Made by a program: the position numbers and the translations under genes
Notes under the pieces: generated by a model
Databases searched by the model: none
The model's input: the letters and a program-made list of their open reading frames with translations, nothing else
What the model was told of the DNA's origin: nothing
NCBI GenBank assembly: GCA_039805565.1
Contig: JBDLTZ010000012.1
Coordinates: 1-12,302, forward strand
Direction of reading: 5' to 3'
Length of the DNA stretch: 12,302 nt
Source of the DNA: CALJIC01 sp039805565
Lineage (GTDB): Bacteria; Chloroflexota; Chloroflexia; Chloroflexales; Roseiflexaceae
In this document: positions 5,897-12,302 of the stretch, piece by piece
Numbering within the stretch: the first letter of the stretch is position 1
Layout: the number at the start of each line of letters is the position of its first letter

Positions 5897-7900
5897 CTAC
5901 TTCCTGCGGAACAGCCCCTTTTTCTTCGGCTCCTCGACCGTCTGGCGCAGCCGTGCCAGGTCGTTGTCCAGCGAGCGCGCGCCGCCCGGTGCGGGTGGCG
6001 GCTCTGCCGTCCGCGGCTCCGAGATCCGCGTCTGTGTGGCTCTGCCGTTCACCGAGAGCGGCGCGTCGGGAAGCGGCGCGTCGGTCGAGTAGGGCAGCGG
6101 CCCGCTCTCCCAGCCCAGTGCCACAAGCCACTCCCACACCGTCCGCTGGCGCGCGCCACTCTCGGTGGGTAGCCGCAGCGGCCGCCCGCGGGCGTCGATC
6201 ACGACGCCGAGGGCGCTCCCCTTGATCGCCGCGTGCTCCGAGGCCACCTCCGCGCCGGCGGCGTTCCTCCCGATGCGGACGCCGCCCGCTGGCCGTAGGG
6301 TGAGCTGCGCGGTGCGCCCCGGCGCCAGCGGCAGCCGCGCGAGCTGCCCGTGTGCCACTCGCACGCGCTCTGTTCCGCCACCCGTCAGACTGAGCTCAGC
6401 CTCCAGCGCCGGGTCGCCGGGGCGCCCGTCCCCGAGCGTCACTACGCAGGTGGCCAGCGGGGTGTTCCGCAGCAGGTCGCGCTCGAAGAGGGTCAGCGCG
6501 GCGTCGGGGCTGGCGTTGGCCAGCGCTCCACAGGTCCCCAGCAGCCCGAGCGTGTCCAGGTGCAGCTCGATCGCCAGCACGCTCTCGTTGGCCGTGGGCT
6601 GGAGGGCATCCAGCACGGTGAGCGTCGCCAGCGCGGGGTGCGGGGCGTGCGCAAGCACCCCGCCACCTGCGATCACCAGGTCGTACGCTGCGTCCGGGCA
6701 CTCGTCCCGCAGCGCCTCGAGCGCCATCGCCAGCGCCTCGCGCGCCACGGCGTGCTCGATCAGCAGGTCCTCGCGAGTCACCGGCGGCGTGTGCGGCCGC
6801 AGCATCTTGTTCAGCAGGTGGTGCGTCAGCTCCCGCTCGCTGCTGACGAATGGTAGCCAGCGCGCCAGCGCATCGTGGCCGCGCTCGGCCAGCACGGCGC
6901 CCAGGCCATGGCCCACGCCCACGCTGCCGAGCACCACCGGGGTGTAGCGGCCCGGGCTGGCGAGGTGGGCCGCCGTGCTCGCCGAGCCGACGTCGACTGT
7001 CAGCACCGCGCGCCCGTAGCGCTCTGCCACGAAGCGCGCCATCAGGCCGTGGGCGTCGCAGGTTGTGCGCAGCGGCCCTACGCTGACGTGGGCCAGGCTC
7101 GCCACGCCCGGCAGCGCCGGGAGGATGCGCTCGTCATAGAGACGCGTGAGCTCGCGCCGCGTGGGGGTGAGCCGCTCATCTCTGAGCGACGGACGCAGGT
7201 TCTCCACGACGGTCAGGTCAGCACGCCCCGAGAGGGCCTCGATCACCCGCTCGCGTGCCTGGGTATTGCCGGCGTAGATCACCGGCCGCCGCGTCACGTC
7301 CTGCCGCTGCTGCCCCGAGGAGTCCACCCGCGCCGTCAGCGACGTCAGCGCAACGATGTGGGCCAGCCGCACGAGCGCGTCCACCGCGCCCTCCTCCAGG
7401 CCGCCGGCGATGATCACGACGTCCGGCTGCATCCCGGTCAGCGCCTGCACCTGGCGCTCGATCCAGGTCACGTCCTCGCCCTGCTCTGCGCGCGCCGCGT
7501 CGTCGAGCGTGACCACCTGGAGCACATTGGTGTAGGTGGCCCGGCTCGCCCGCAGCGCGCTTCGCGCTGAGACGTCGGCGGCCACTGCGGCCACCACGAC
7601 CCCCATCTCCCCCGCCGCGCTCGTCGTGGCCACCAGGCCACTTACCCCATCGCGCTCGTGAGTCTGCGGGATGATCAGCCTGCCACCCTCCACCAGCCGG
7701 CGTCCGGTCGTCTCGCCGATCTGGCCGGCGGCCGCGATCACCCCTGCCAGCGCGTCCTCGTGTGGTGGCTCGGCCGTGCTCGGCACTTCGGCCTGGCCTA
7801 TCAGGCGCGTCTCGCCGTCCACCTCGTCCACCAGAGTGACACGGGTGGTGACGACGCCGATCTCAGCGACGAGGAGGGCGCGTGGGTGTGGTATCGTCAT
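5897..7900 (-). CDS. GlmL/MutL-family ASKHA protein with extended C-terminus
   Basis: This 667-residue cytoplasmic protein belongs to the glutamate mutase L (MutL) family of the ASKHA (actin/Hsp70/sugar kinase) fold. The nucleotide-fold motifs come in order: LLVAEIGVVTTRVTLVD at about 9-25, LTVDVGSASTAAHLA at 300-314 and DLVIAGGGVLAH at 407-418. About 200 residues follow the usual 450-residue core. That extension has GGVRIGRNAAGAEVASEHAA then IKGSALGVVIDARGRPLRLP (539-578), a proline-rich linker (about 629-640) and a basic tail ending KKKGLFRRK. In anaerobes GlmL is encoded between the MutS and MutE subunits of glutamate mutase, where it is thought to help maintain the B12 enzyme; no mutase gene is here. 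Operon context (two polytopic membrane proteins and a bitopic scaffold upstream) suggests a membrane-linked ATPase-like role, which is inference. ATG 7900 fits AGAGAAG best; ATG 7903 is equally in frame. It is the last gene before the terminator at 5755-5782. Confidence 0.8.
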   Translation of the reverse strand: MTIPHPRALLVAEIGVVTTRVTLVDEVDGETRLIGQAEVPSTAEPPHEDALAGVIAAAGQIGETTGRRLVEGGRLIIPQTHERDGVSGLVATTSAAGEMGVVVAAVAADVSARSALRASRATYTNVLQVVTLDDAARAEQGEDVTWIERQVQALTGMQPDVVIIAGGLEEGAVDALVRLAHIVALTSLTARVDSSGQQRQDVTRRPVIYAGNTQARERVIEALSGRADLTVVENLRPSLRDERLTPTRRELTRLYDERILPALPGVASLAHVSVGPLRTTCDAHGLMARFVAERYGRAVLTVDVGSASTAAHLASPGRYTPVVLGSVGVGHGLGAVLAERGHDALARWLPFVSSERELTHHLLNKMLRPHTPPVTREDLLIEHAVAREALAMALEALRDECPDAAYDLVIAGGGVLAHAPHPALATLTVLDALQPTANESVLAIELHLDTLGLLGTCGALANASPDAALTLFERDLLRNTPLATCVVTLGDGRPGDPALEAELSLTGGGTERVRVAHGQLARLPLAPGRTAQLTLRPAGGVRIGRNAAGAEVASEHAAIKGSALGVVIDARGRPLRLPTESGARQRTVWEWLVALGWESGPLPYSTDAPLPDAPLSVNGRATQTRISEPRTAEPPPAPGGARSLDNDLARLRQTVEEPKKKGLFRRK

Positions 7901-7988
7901 CATATGCTTCTCTGAGCCTGCCCTGCCTGGTCTACGAAGGTCTTCTTCCACACGTCAGCGCGCTCAGCCTCAGCGGCTCACGTCCATC

Positions 7989-8633
7989 TCAGAGCCCGAT
8001 AAGGCCGCGCAGCGTGGCGATCACGAAGCCCAGGCGCTCGGTGAGCGCGCTCAGGTAGGTCTGCACCGCACTGGCGAAGAAGAAGCCGAAGGCCACCATC
8101 AGCACCCAGTGGCCCAGCACCGCTGCGCCCGCCACGAGCCTGCCCGCGCCCCCCTCTCGGGGCACGGTGTAGTAGAACGCGCTCAGGGTGACGACCGTGC
8201 CGACCACCAGCACGATGAGGCCGGCCAGCTGTGCTGTGCTGCCGTCCACAGGGCGGGTTGTGTCAAGGATCTGCGGCACGATTGTCCCCAGGATGGCCCC
8301 ACCCAGGGCCAGCGCCGCACCCACGCCAAAGATCAGCGCCAGGGGGATGTTTGCCAGCCACGAGAGCCGCTGGCCGCCGCTGATCCGCGGCAGTAGGAGC
8401 AGGCCCAGCGCCAGCGGCACGCCGTAGAGGACGAGCGATGGGGTGCTGCCGCTGCTCAGACTCAGCGCGGCCGGGCGCAGTACTTGGTGGTACGCGATGA
8501 CGAACGCCAGTCCGAGCGACGCACCGACAAAGAGGTACTGCGCGGCTCGGAAGAGCGGGTTGTCGCCCAGGATGCGGCTCAGCACCATAAGTGTCAGCGC
8601 CACGGCGATCACGTTCAGGACGGTGTCTGTCAC
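7989..8633 (-). CDS. Six-TM membrane protein of unknown function
   Basis: A 214-residue protein with hydrophobic segments at about 4-22, 30-50, 66-83, 93-120, 135-156 and 167-191, and a short C-terminal tail ending FVIATLRGLIGL. No catalytic motif or named family is recognised. Possible landmarks are the loop SRILGDNPLFRAAQYLFVG between TM1 and TM2 and the aromatic run FYYTVPREGG after TM5. The GTG start at 8633 overlaps the stop of the scaffold gene by 4 bases (GTGA) and has an excellent AAGGAG six bases upstream, which argues for translational coupling and matched expression. The same frame is open upstream to 8942 but is antisense-like there. An 88-base gap leads to the GlmL-like gene. It probably forms a membrane complex with the neighbouring products; this is inferred only from the operon. 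Confidence 0.8.
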   Translation of the reverse strand: MTDTVLNVIAVALTLMVLSRILGDNPLFRAAQYLFVGASLGLAFVIAYHQVLRPAALSLSSGSTPSLVLYGVPLALGLLLLPRISGGQRLSWLANIPLALIFGVGAALALGGAILGTIVPQILDTTRPVDGSTAQLAGLIVLVVGTVVTLSAFYYTVPREGGAGRLVAGAAVLGHWVLMVAFGFFFASAVQTYLSALTERLGFVIATLRGLIGL

Positions 8634-11600
8634 GGAGTGCTCCTTCGGCGGCCGATGAGCAGGCCCGTCAGGACCCCCAGGGCGCCCAGGACCATGATTG
8701 CGACGAAGGCCAGCGTGGCGAACCGCTGCCCCGCGGCCACCGCGGCGATCTGTGCGGCGCTGTCGGGGCCACCGCGCAGCGCCTGGTAGGCGAGCGCGCC
8801 CTGGCTCCCCGCGAGGTGCAGCACGTTCGGCTGCACCATATAGGGTTGCACGATCGGCTCGGCCTCGGCGGGCAGCAGGAAGAGCATGGGCTGCCCGCTG
8901 CCCTCTGGCGCGTCCATCGCCGGCCTCACCTGCTCCATCCACGCCTGGACGTCACCCGCATCGTCGGCCAGCACCAGCGTCATCGAGAAGTCGCTCAGCC
9001 GGGTGAGCGGCCTGCCCGTGTCCAGGCCCATCGCAAGCGCGCTCACGTTGGCGTCGTTGCCCAGGAAGTCCGCCCGCAGCGACCGCTGGAAATCCTGCGC
9101 CATCGTCCTCAGCGCGAGCTCGCCGCCCGGCTTGTACCCGAGCAGCAGGTAGCCTTCGCCGTTCTGGCGGTAGCTCGCCGCAGTCAGCTGGTCGCGCAGG
9201 TCGAACAGCAGCAGCGTCCCCTGTGGGTCGGTGCTCACGAGTACGAGCTTCACCTGCTTCTCGATCAGGTGGTCCAGCACGGCCCGCTCGAGCGGGCGCA
9301 GCTCGCTGATGCGCCGCGCGTCCCACTCATACCCCACCAGCACCACGTCGTTTGCGGTCAGCTGGTTGATCTGCCCGTGGATCTCCTCGGCGCCCGGCAC
9401 GATCGGCGGGGCCTGCAGCCCGACGGTCAGCTCGGGGAGGGTCAGACCGGTGACCAGAGCGATCAGGAGGAGAAGGTACAGTACGCGCTCCAGCCCGAGG
9501 CGCCGCCACAGGGCGGGCTTGGGAGTATCGGCCAAGGGAGCTGCTGCCGGGTAGGGCTCGACCGCCAGCTGACGCAGGAGCGCGGTGGCCTCCACCTGGC
9601 TTGCGCTGCGAACTGGGAGACGGGGCGGCGCAAGGCGCGGGGCCAGCGGCGCGGCGGCCACGGCAACTTCGTCGTCCTGCACGCCGAGCTGGGTGAGCCA
9701 GTCGAGCGAGCGCGCATCGTTAGCGGCGACGGGCTCAGGCTTGGCCTCAGTCTCGGCTTTGAGCCAGGCGGGCAGCTCGGCGCCCCCAAGGATGGCGTCC
9801 GAGGAGGCCGCCGATGGGGTGCCTAGGTCGTCGAACCAGTCTAGGTCTCCTGGGCGACTAGTGCTACTGGGTGGTGGCGCCTGAGGCGCTTTCGCTACAG
9901 TCTCGGGCTCCTCGGCAGGGGCCGAAGACGCTCCTCGCAGCCACTCCGGCAGCCCGGCCTCGCCCGGAAGAGAGGCCGTGGGAAGTGGTTCGCCGCTCTC
10001 ATCTCGCAGCCACGGCGGTAGCGCATCGCCGCTTGGGCCGGCCTCAGGCTCTTGGGGTGGCGCTGCTGCCGTGCTGAGCCTGTCAGGCGTGCCTGCTTCG
10101 GTGGTGGGCGGCTGAGCCTCTTCGGGGGCCGCTGCCTGCACGTCCTCTGTTGTCCCCCTGAGCCAGCCCGGTAGGTCTTCTGGAGCTCCGGCCTGTGGCA
10201 GCGGCTCTTCGTGTGTTGGTGCTCCGGCTGTCGGGAGCAGCCAGTCGGGAAGGTTAGTGCTGTCACCCTGTGGTAGTTCGCTCTGTGGCTGTGCCGGCGT
10301 CTCGGCGGCTGCTGGTCCTGGGCCTGCTGACGGCAGCAGCCAATCGGGAAGGTCAGTGCTGTCACCCTGTGGTAGTTCGCTCTGTGGCTGTACCGGCGTC
10401 TCGGGGGCTGCCGATCCTGGGCCTGCTGACGGCAGCAGCCAATCGGGGAGGTCAGCCGGTGCGCCGGTGTCGCGTGTCGCGGACTCAGGGCCGGTCTCGC
10501 GCAGCCAGTCGGGGAGGTCGGCCGGTGCGCCGGTGTCGCGTGTCGGGGCTTCAGGGCCGGTCTCGCGCAGCCAGGCCGGCACGTCGTGTGTCGGCGACCC
10601 ACTCACGATTGGTGAGGGTGCTATCTCCGGCGTGGGGCGGGGTGGCTCCGCGCCGCTCTCCTCGGCGTACATGTCGCGCAGCCAGGCAGGCACGTCCTCA
10701 TGCTCCTCGGCCGGCTGCGATGGCGCGCTCTCGTCCTTCGTCTCGGAGCCGAGCCAGGAAGGCGCGCCCTCGTCCTTCGTCTCGGAGCCAAGCTGTGAAA
10801 GCCAGTCAGGGACATCCGATCCGGCCGGGGGCAGTGCTGCATCCTGGCTCACCCCCTTATCTGAGGGTGTCTCGATCCCGAGGTCGTCGAGTGAGAGTGG
10901 CGCAATATCTAGATCGTCGGCTGCGTCCTCGTCGGCGCTCGCAGCCTCCCGTTCGCCGCTCATGCCGTGGGAGCCGGCGGCGCTCGTTTCAGCGCCAAGG
11001 TCGTGGAGCCAGTCGGGGGTGTCACCCGCTCGAGGCTCGGGTGGGGACCATAGATCCGCCGCCTCGGGCGTCGGCTCACTGCTCCCTGCGCTGCCGAGCC
11101 AGTCGGGGGTGTGGTCCACAGGCTGTAGAGGACTGGCAGCGGGCTCCGTCGGTGTGGGCGTCTCGCCCGCGCCGCCTGTGTCGCGGAGCCAGTCGGGGGT
11201 GTCGTCCGCGCCGCCTGTGTCGCGGAGCCAGTCGGGGGTGTCGTCCGATGAGGTGGCGCTCGCCTCTGGCGCGCCCTGGACCTGAGCCGGGAGGGCACTG
11301 TCGGCCTCGGGACCGGTGTCACGGAGCCAATCTGGGGCGTCAGGAGCGCTGGGTGTCGTATTCTGGAGCCAGACCGGCATATCTGGTGCCGCGGCCTCCG
11401 GCGTATGCTCGACCGTCAGTTCGTTCAGCCAGTCGGGGATGTCGCTGCTGCCTGACGTCTGGGGCGCCGGGGGCACTTCCGTCTCGGACGACCAGGCAGT
11501 CGCCGGCGCGGGCGACGAGACGTCATCCGCGGCAAGGTCACGCAGCCAGTCTGGAAGCGTGTCGCCTGGACCAGACGCCGGCTGGTGCTCAGTGTCGCTA

Positions 11601-11899
11601 TCCGGCGTCTCGAGCCCCCCTGCTGCGCTCGCAGGCTCAGATCGCGGGGTGACACCTGGCGCGGAGGGCCTATCATCCCGCAGCCATACCGGCAGGGGAG
11701 CATCGCCTTCTGCGGCGCCCGAATCGCGCAGCCACTCGGGCAGGGGCTCGGGGGCACCTGGACCGGGGGCGGCGGGCGCGGCTGAAAGCGGCGCGAAGGG
11801 CGGCGGCGGCGGGCTTGCGTCCGTGGGGCGGGGCGGCAGAGGCACGCCCCGCAGCCACGGAGGGAGGGCGCCCGAGTTGTCAAATGAGTCGCGGCTCAC
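8630..11899 (-). CDS. Bitopic scaffold with 23 PxWL motifs and a C-terminal extracytoplasmic domain
   Basis: A 1089-residue protein in three parts. Residues 1 to about 750 are rich in P, A, E, D, S, T and G, with no predicted globular core. They carry 23 P-x-W-L motifs, first P at 13, 54, 70, 116, 155, 175, 189, 222, 235, 265, 295, 364, 380, 404, 441, 463, 485, 518, 551, 577, 628, 651 and 710; the commonest form is [LT]PDWLR[DE]. Variants without the Pro are DWFDDLG (687-693) and LDWLTQLG (732-739). TPDRL (604-608) looks like a decayed copy. A membrane helix is at about 805-822. A domain of about 235 residues follows, with NDVVLVGYEWDARRISELRP and then KLVLVSTDPQGTLLLFDLRD. A second helix (1060-1083) and RRRSTP end the protein. 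Topology is inferred as N-in, domain outside, C-in. The GTG start at 11899 has AGGAAG two bases upstream and lies 12 bases after the previous gene. I do not know its function; it looks like a multivalent docking scaffold. Confidence 0.8.
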   Translation of the reverse strand: MSRDSFDNSGALPPWLRGVPLPPRPTDASPPPPPFAPLSAAPAAPGPGAPEPLPEWLRDSGAAEGDAPLPVWLRDDRPSAPGVTPRSEPASAAGGLETPDSDTEHQPASGPGDTLPDWLRDLAADDVSSPAPATAWSSETEVPPAPQTSGSSDIPDWLNELTVEHTPEAAAPDMPVWLQNTTPSAPDAPDWLRDTGPEADSALPAQVQGAPEASATSSDDTPDWLRDTGGADDTPDWLRDTGGAGETPTPTEPAASPLQPVDHTPDWLGSAGSSEPTPEAADLWSPPEPRAGDTPDWLHDLGAETSAAGSHGMSGEREAASADEDAADDLDIAPLSLDDLGIETPSDKGVSQDAALPPAGSDVPDWLSQLGSETKDEGAPSWLGSETKDESAPSQPAEEHEDVPAWLRDMYAEESGAEPPRPTPEIAPSPIVSGSPTHDVPAWLRETGPEAPTRDTGAPADLPDWLRETGPESATRDTGAPADLPDWLLPSAGPGSAAPETPVQPQSELPQGDSTDLPDWLLPSAGPGPAAAETPAQPQSELPQGDSTNLPDWLLPTAGAPTHEEPLPQAGAPEDLPGWLRGTTEDVQAAAPEEAQPPTTEAGTPDRLSTAAAPPQEPEAGPSGDALPPWLRDESGEPLPTASLPGEAGLPEWLRGASSAPAEEPETVAKAPQAPPPSSTSRPGDLDWFDDLGTPSAASSDAILGGAELPAWLKAETEAKPEPVAANDARSLDWLTQLGVQDDEVAVAAAPLAPRLAPPRLPVRSASQVEATALLRQLAVEPYPAAAPLADTPKPALWRRLGLERVLYLLLLIALVTGLTLPELTVGLQAPPIVPGAEEIHGQINQLTANDVVLVGYEWDARRISELRPLERAVLDHLIEKQVKLVLVSTDPQGTLLLFDLRDQLTAASYRQNGEGYLLLGYKPGGELALRTMAQDFQRSLRADFLGNDANVSALAMGLDTGRPLTRLSDFSMTLVLADDAGDVQAWMEQVRPAMDAPEGSGQPMLFLLPAEAEPIVQPYMVQPNVLHLAGSQGALAYQALRGGPDSAAQIAAVAAGQRFATLAFVAIMVLGALGVLTGLLIGRRRSTP
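10249..10582. repeat. In-frame coding repeats of 99 and 66 bp in the scaffold gene
   Basis: Two kinds of direct repeat meet here. A 99-bp unit (33 residues) has landmarks at 10252, 10351 and 10450 and carries LPDWLLPSAGPG, a spacer and PQSELPQGDST. A 66-bp unit (22 residues) has landmarks at 10451 and 10517 and carries RETGPE, a short spacer, TRDTGAPADLPDWL. The copies are nearly identical at the DNA level, including silent sites, so the array has recently expanded or been homogenised. Every unit length is a multiple of three and holds one PxWL motif. Confidence 0.8.
11168..11246. repeat. 39-bp in-frame tandem duplication in the scaffold gene
   Basis: Two adjacent copies, with a period of 39 bases, of a unit encoding DDTPDWLRDTGGA are almost identical on the DNA level. 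Each carries one PxWL motif. A third, diverged unit of the same kind follows toward 11290 (PDAPDWLRDTGPE). Confidence 0.75.
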
Positions 11900-11911
11900 G
11901 GCTTCCTGTCT

Positions 11912-12302
11912 CTAACGGTCGAGGTACGGCTGGTCGAACCCCAGCAGGACTCGTACCCCGGCGATCACCGCTCCCAGCGCCGCGCCAATCAGCAGGCCGC
12001 GCGCGCCGGCCAGCGCTAGATAGTCGGAGACCCATCGGACACCATCGGTGAGCATCGGCGGCGCGGTCGCCTGCGGAATCGCCGCCACCACCAGGGCCAG
12101 CGCGGCCACAGTGACGATGACGGCTGCCTCGGCGGTGCGGCGGCGTAGAGCGCGCAGGGCCGCACTCAGGCTGAAGAATGCCAGCAGCGCCAGGAACGAC
12201 GCCGCCAGCGGCTGGTAGAGCGCCTCGAAGAGCAGGCGCACCGGCTGCTCCACCAGGCTCTGCGGGAACAGCACGAACCCCAGCCCCCCGTCGGCGGTGG
12301 GC
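11912..12302 (-). CDS. Multi-TM protein, C-terminal 129 residues
   Basis: The frame is open to the right edge, so the start is outside the window. The visible part begins PTADGGLGFVLFPQSLVEQP and has hydrophobic segments around AASFLALLAFFSLSAALRAL, then AAVIVTVAALALVVAAI, and ARGLLIGAALGAVIAGVRVLLG, ending FDQPYLDR. A charged turn ALRRRTAEA separates the first two segments. From memory, the last-helix pattern RG-x-x-IG-x-x-LG followed by a short charged C-terminus occurs in uncharacterised Chloroflexota membrane proteins; I could not check this. It is the most upstream gene of the operon that is visible, and the scaffold gene begins 12 bases after its stop. Its function is unknown; a complex with the scaffold and the six-TM protein is inferred from context. 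Confidence 0.75.
   Translation of the reverse strand, partial: PTADGGLGFVLFPQSLVEQPVRLLFEALYQPLAASFLALLAFFSLSAALRALRRRTAEAAVIVTVAALALVVAAIPQATAPPMLTDGVRWVSDYLALAGARGLLIGAALGAVIAGVRVLLGFDQPYLDR

Noticed and set aside
5612..6225. Plus-strand frames across the rpoN promoter and the operon terminator
   Set aside because: They cross a clear terminator and promoter of the opposite strand and resemble no protein.
5897..7900. Calling the gene a DNA mismatch repair MutL
   Set aside because: There is no GHKL ATPase motif; the fold motifs are of the ASKHA type. The shared name MutL refers to glutamate mutase.
8634..8942. Upstream extension of the six-TM protein
   Set aside because: It overlaps the scaffold C-terminal domain in another frame. 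The GTG at 8633 has AAGGAG at ideal distance and a GTGA overlap.
10249..10582. CRISPR-like periodic repeats
   Set aside because: The repeats are 66 and 99 bp, in frame, adjacent and without unique spacers; they encode protein repeats.
10257..11652. Long plus-strand frames full of SRSQSG repeats opposite the scaffold gene
   Set aside because: They are the reverse-strand shadow of the repeated PDWLRD codons; there is no ribosome site or promoter, and the minus frame has coherent domains, membrane helices and coupled neighbours.

Overview
The window is GC-rich bacterial DNA, best explained as a chromosomal piece from a Chloroflexota-like organism. I infer this from three things: a long GlmL/MutL-type ASKHA protein with no mutase beside it, a sigma-54 factor with a small zinc-ribbon insert, and a remnant of a secreted PxKF-domain protein. 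No rRNA, tRNA, phage core gene, transposase or CRISPR array was seen. Almost everything is on the minus strand; the only plus-strand gene is a small YvlD-type membrane protein.

Layout, left to right. (1) 1-87 holds the first 29 codons of an amidase-signature enzyme leaving the window. (2) 88-505 is non-coding, with two hairpins in the amidase leader, a 40-bp tandem repeat and a block of GC palindromes. (3) 506-2634 is a two-gene operon, a MATE-family exporter followed with an ATGA overlap by a stand-alone C39-like cysteine-peptidase-fold protein. (4) A divergent promoter region separates it from the YvlD/phage-holin-4 family gene (2750-3187). (5) A strong hairpin at 3221-3254 lies between that gene and a convergent, decayed PxKF secreted-protein fragment (3310-3946). 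The fragment has lost its N-terminus and carries a probable 1-base frameshift at its C-terminus. (6) 3950-4321 has no gene but holds hairpins. (7) 4340-5680 is a sigma-54 gene with its own extended -10 promoter. (8) 5755-12302 is the downstream part of a minus-strand operon that ends at a clear intrinsic terminator. Its order of transcription is: multi-TM protein (5' end beyond the window), a 1089-residue scaffold with 23 P-x-W-L motifs and a membrane-anchored C-terminal domain, a six-TM protein overlapping it by GTGA, and the GlmL-like ASKHA protein.

The most interesting object is the last operon. It joins two polytopic membrane proteins, a cytoplasmic ATPase-fold protein with a basic C-terminal tail, and a bitopic protein whose roughly 750-residue, probably disordered N-terminal part repeats one short tryptophan motif 23 times. 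Nothing around it supplies a glutamate mutase, so the GlmL name probably misleads here. I infer a membrane-associated multiprotein assembly of unknown function with the PxWL array as a multivalent docking platform. The sequence supports the gene grouping and the motif array; the function is not established.
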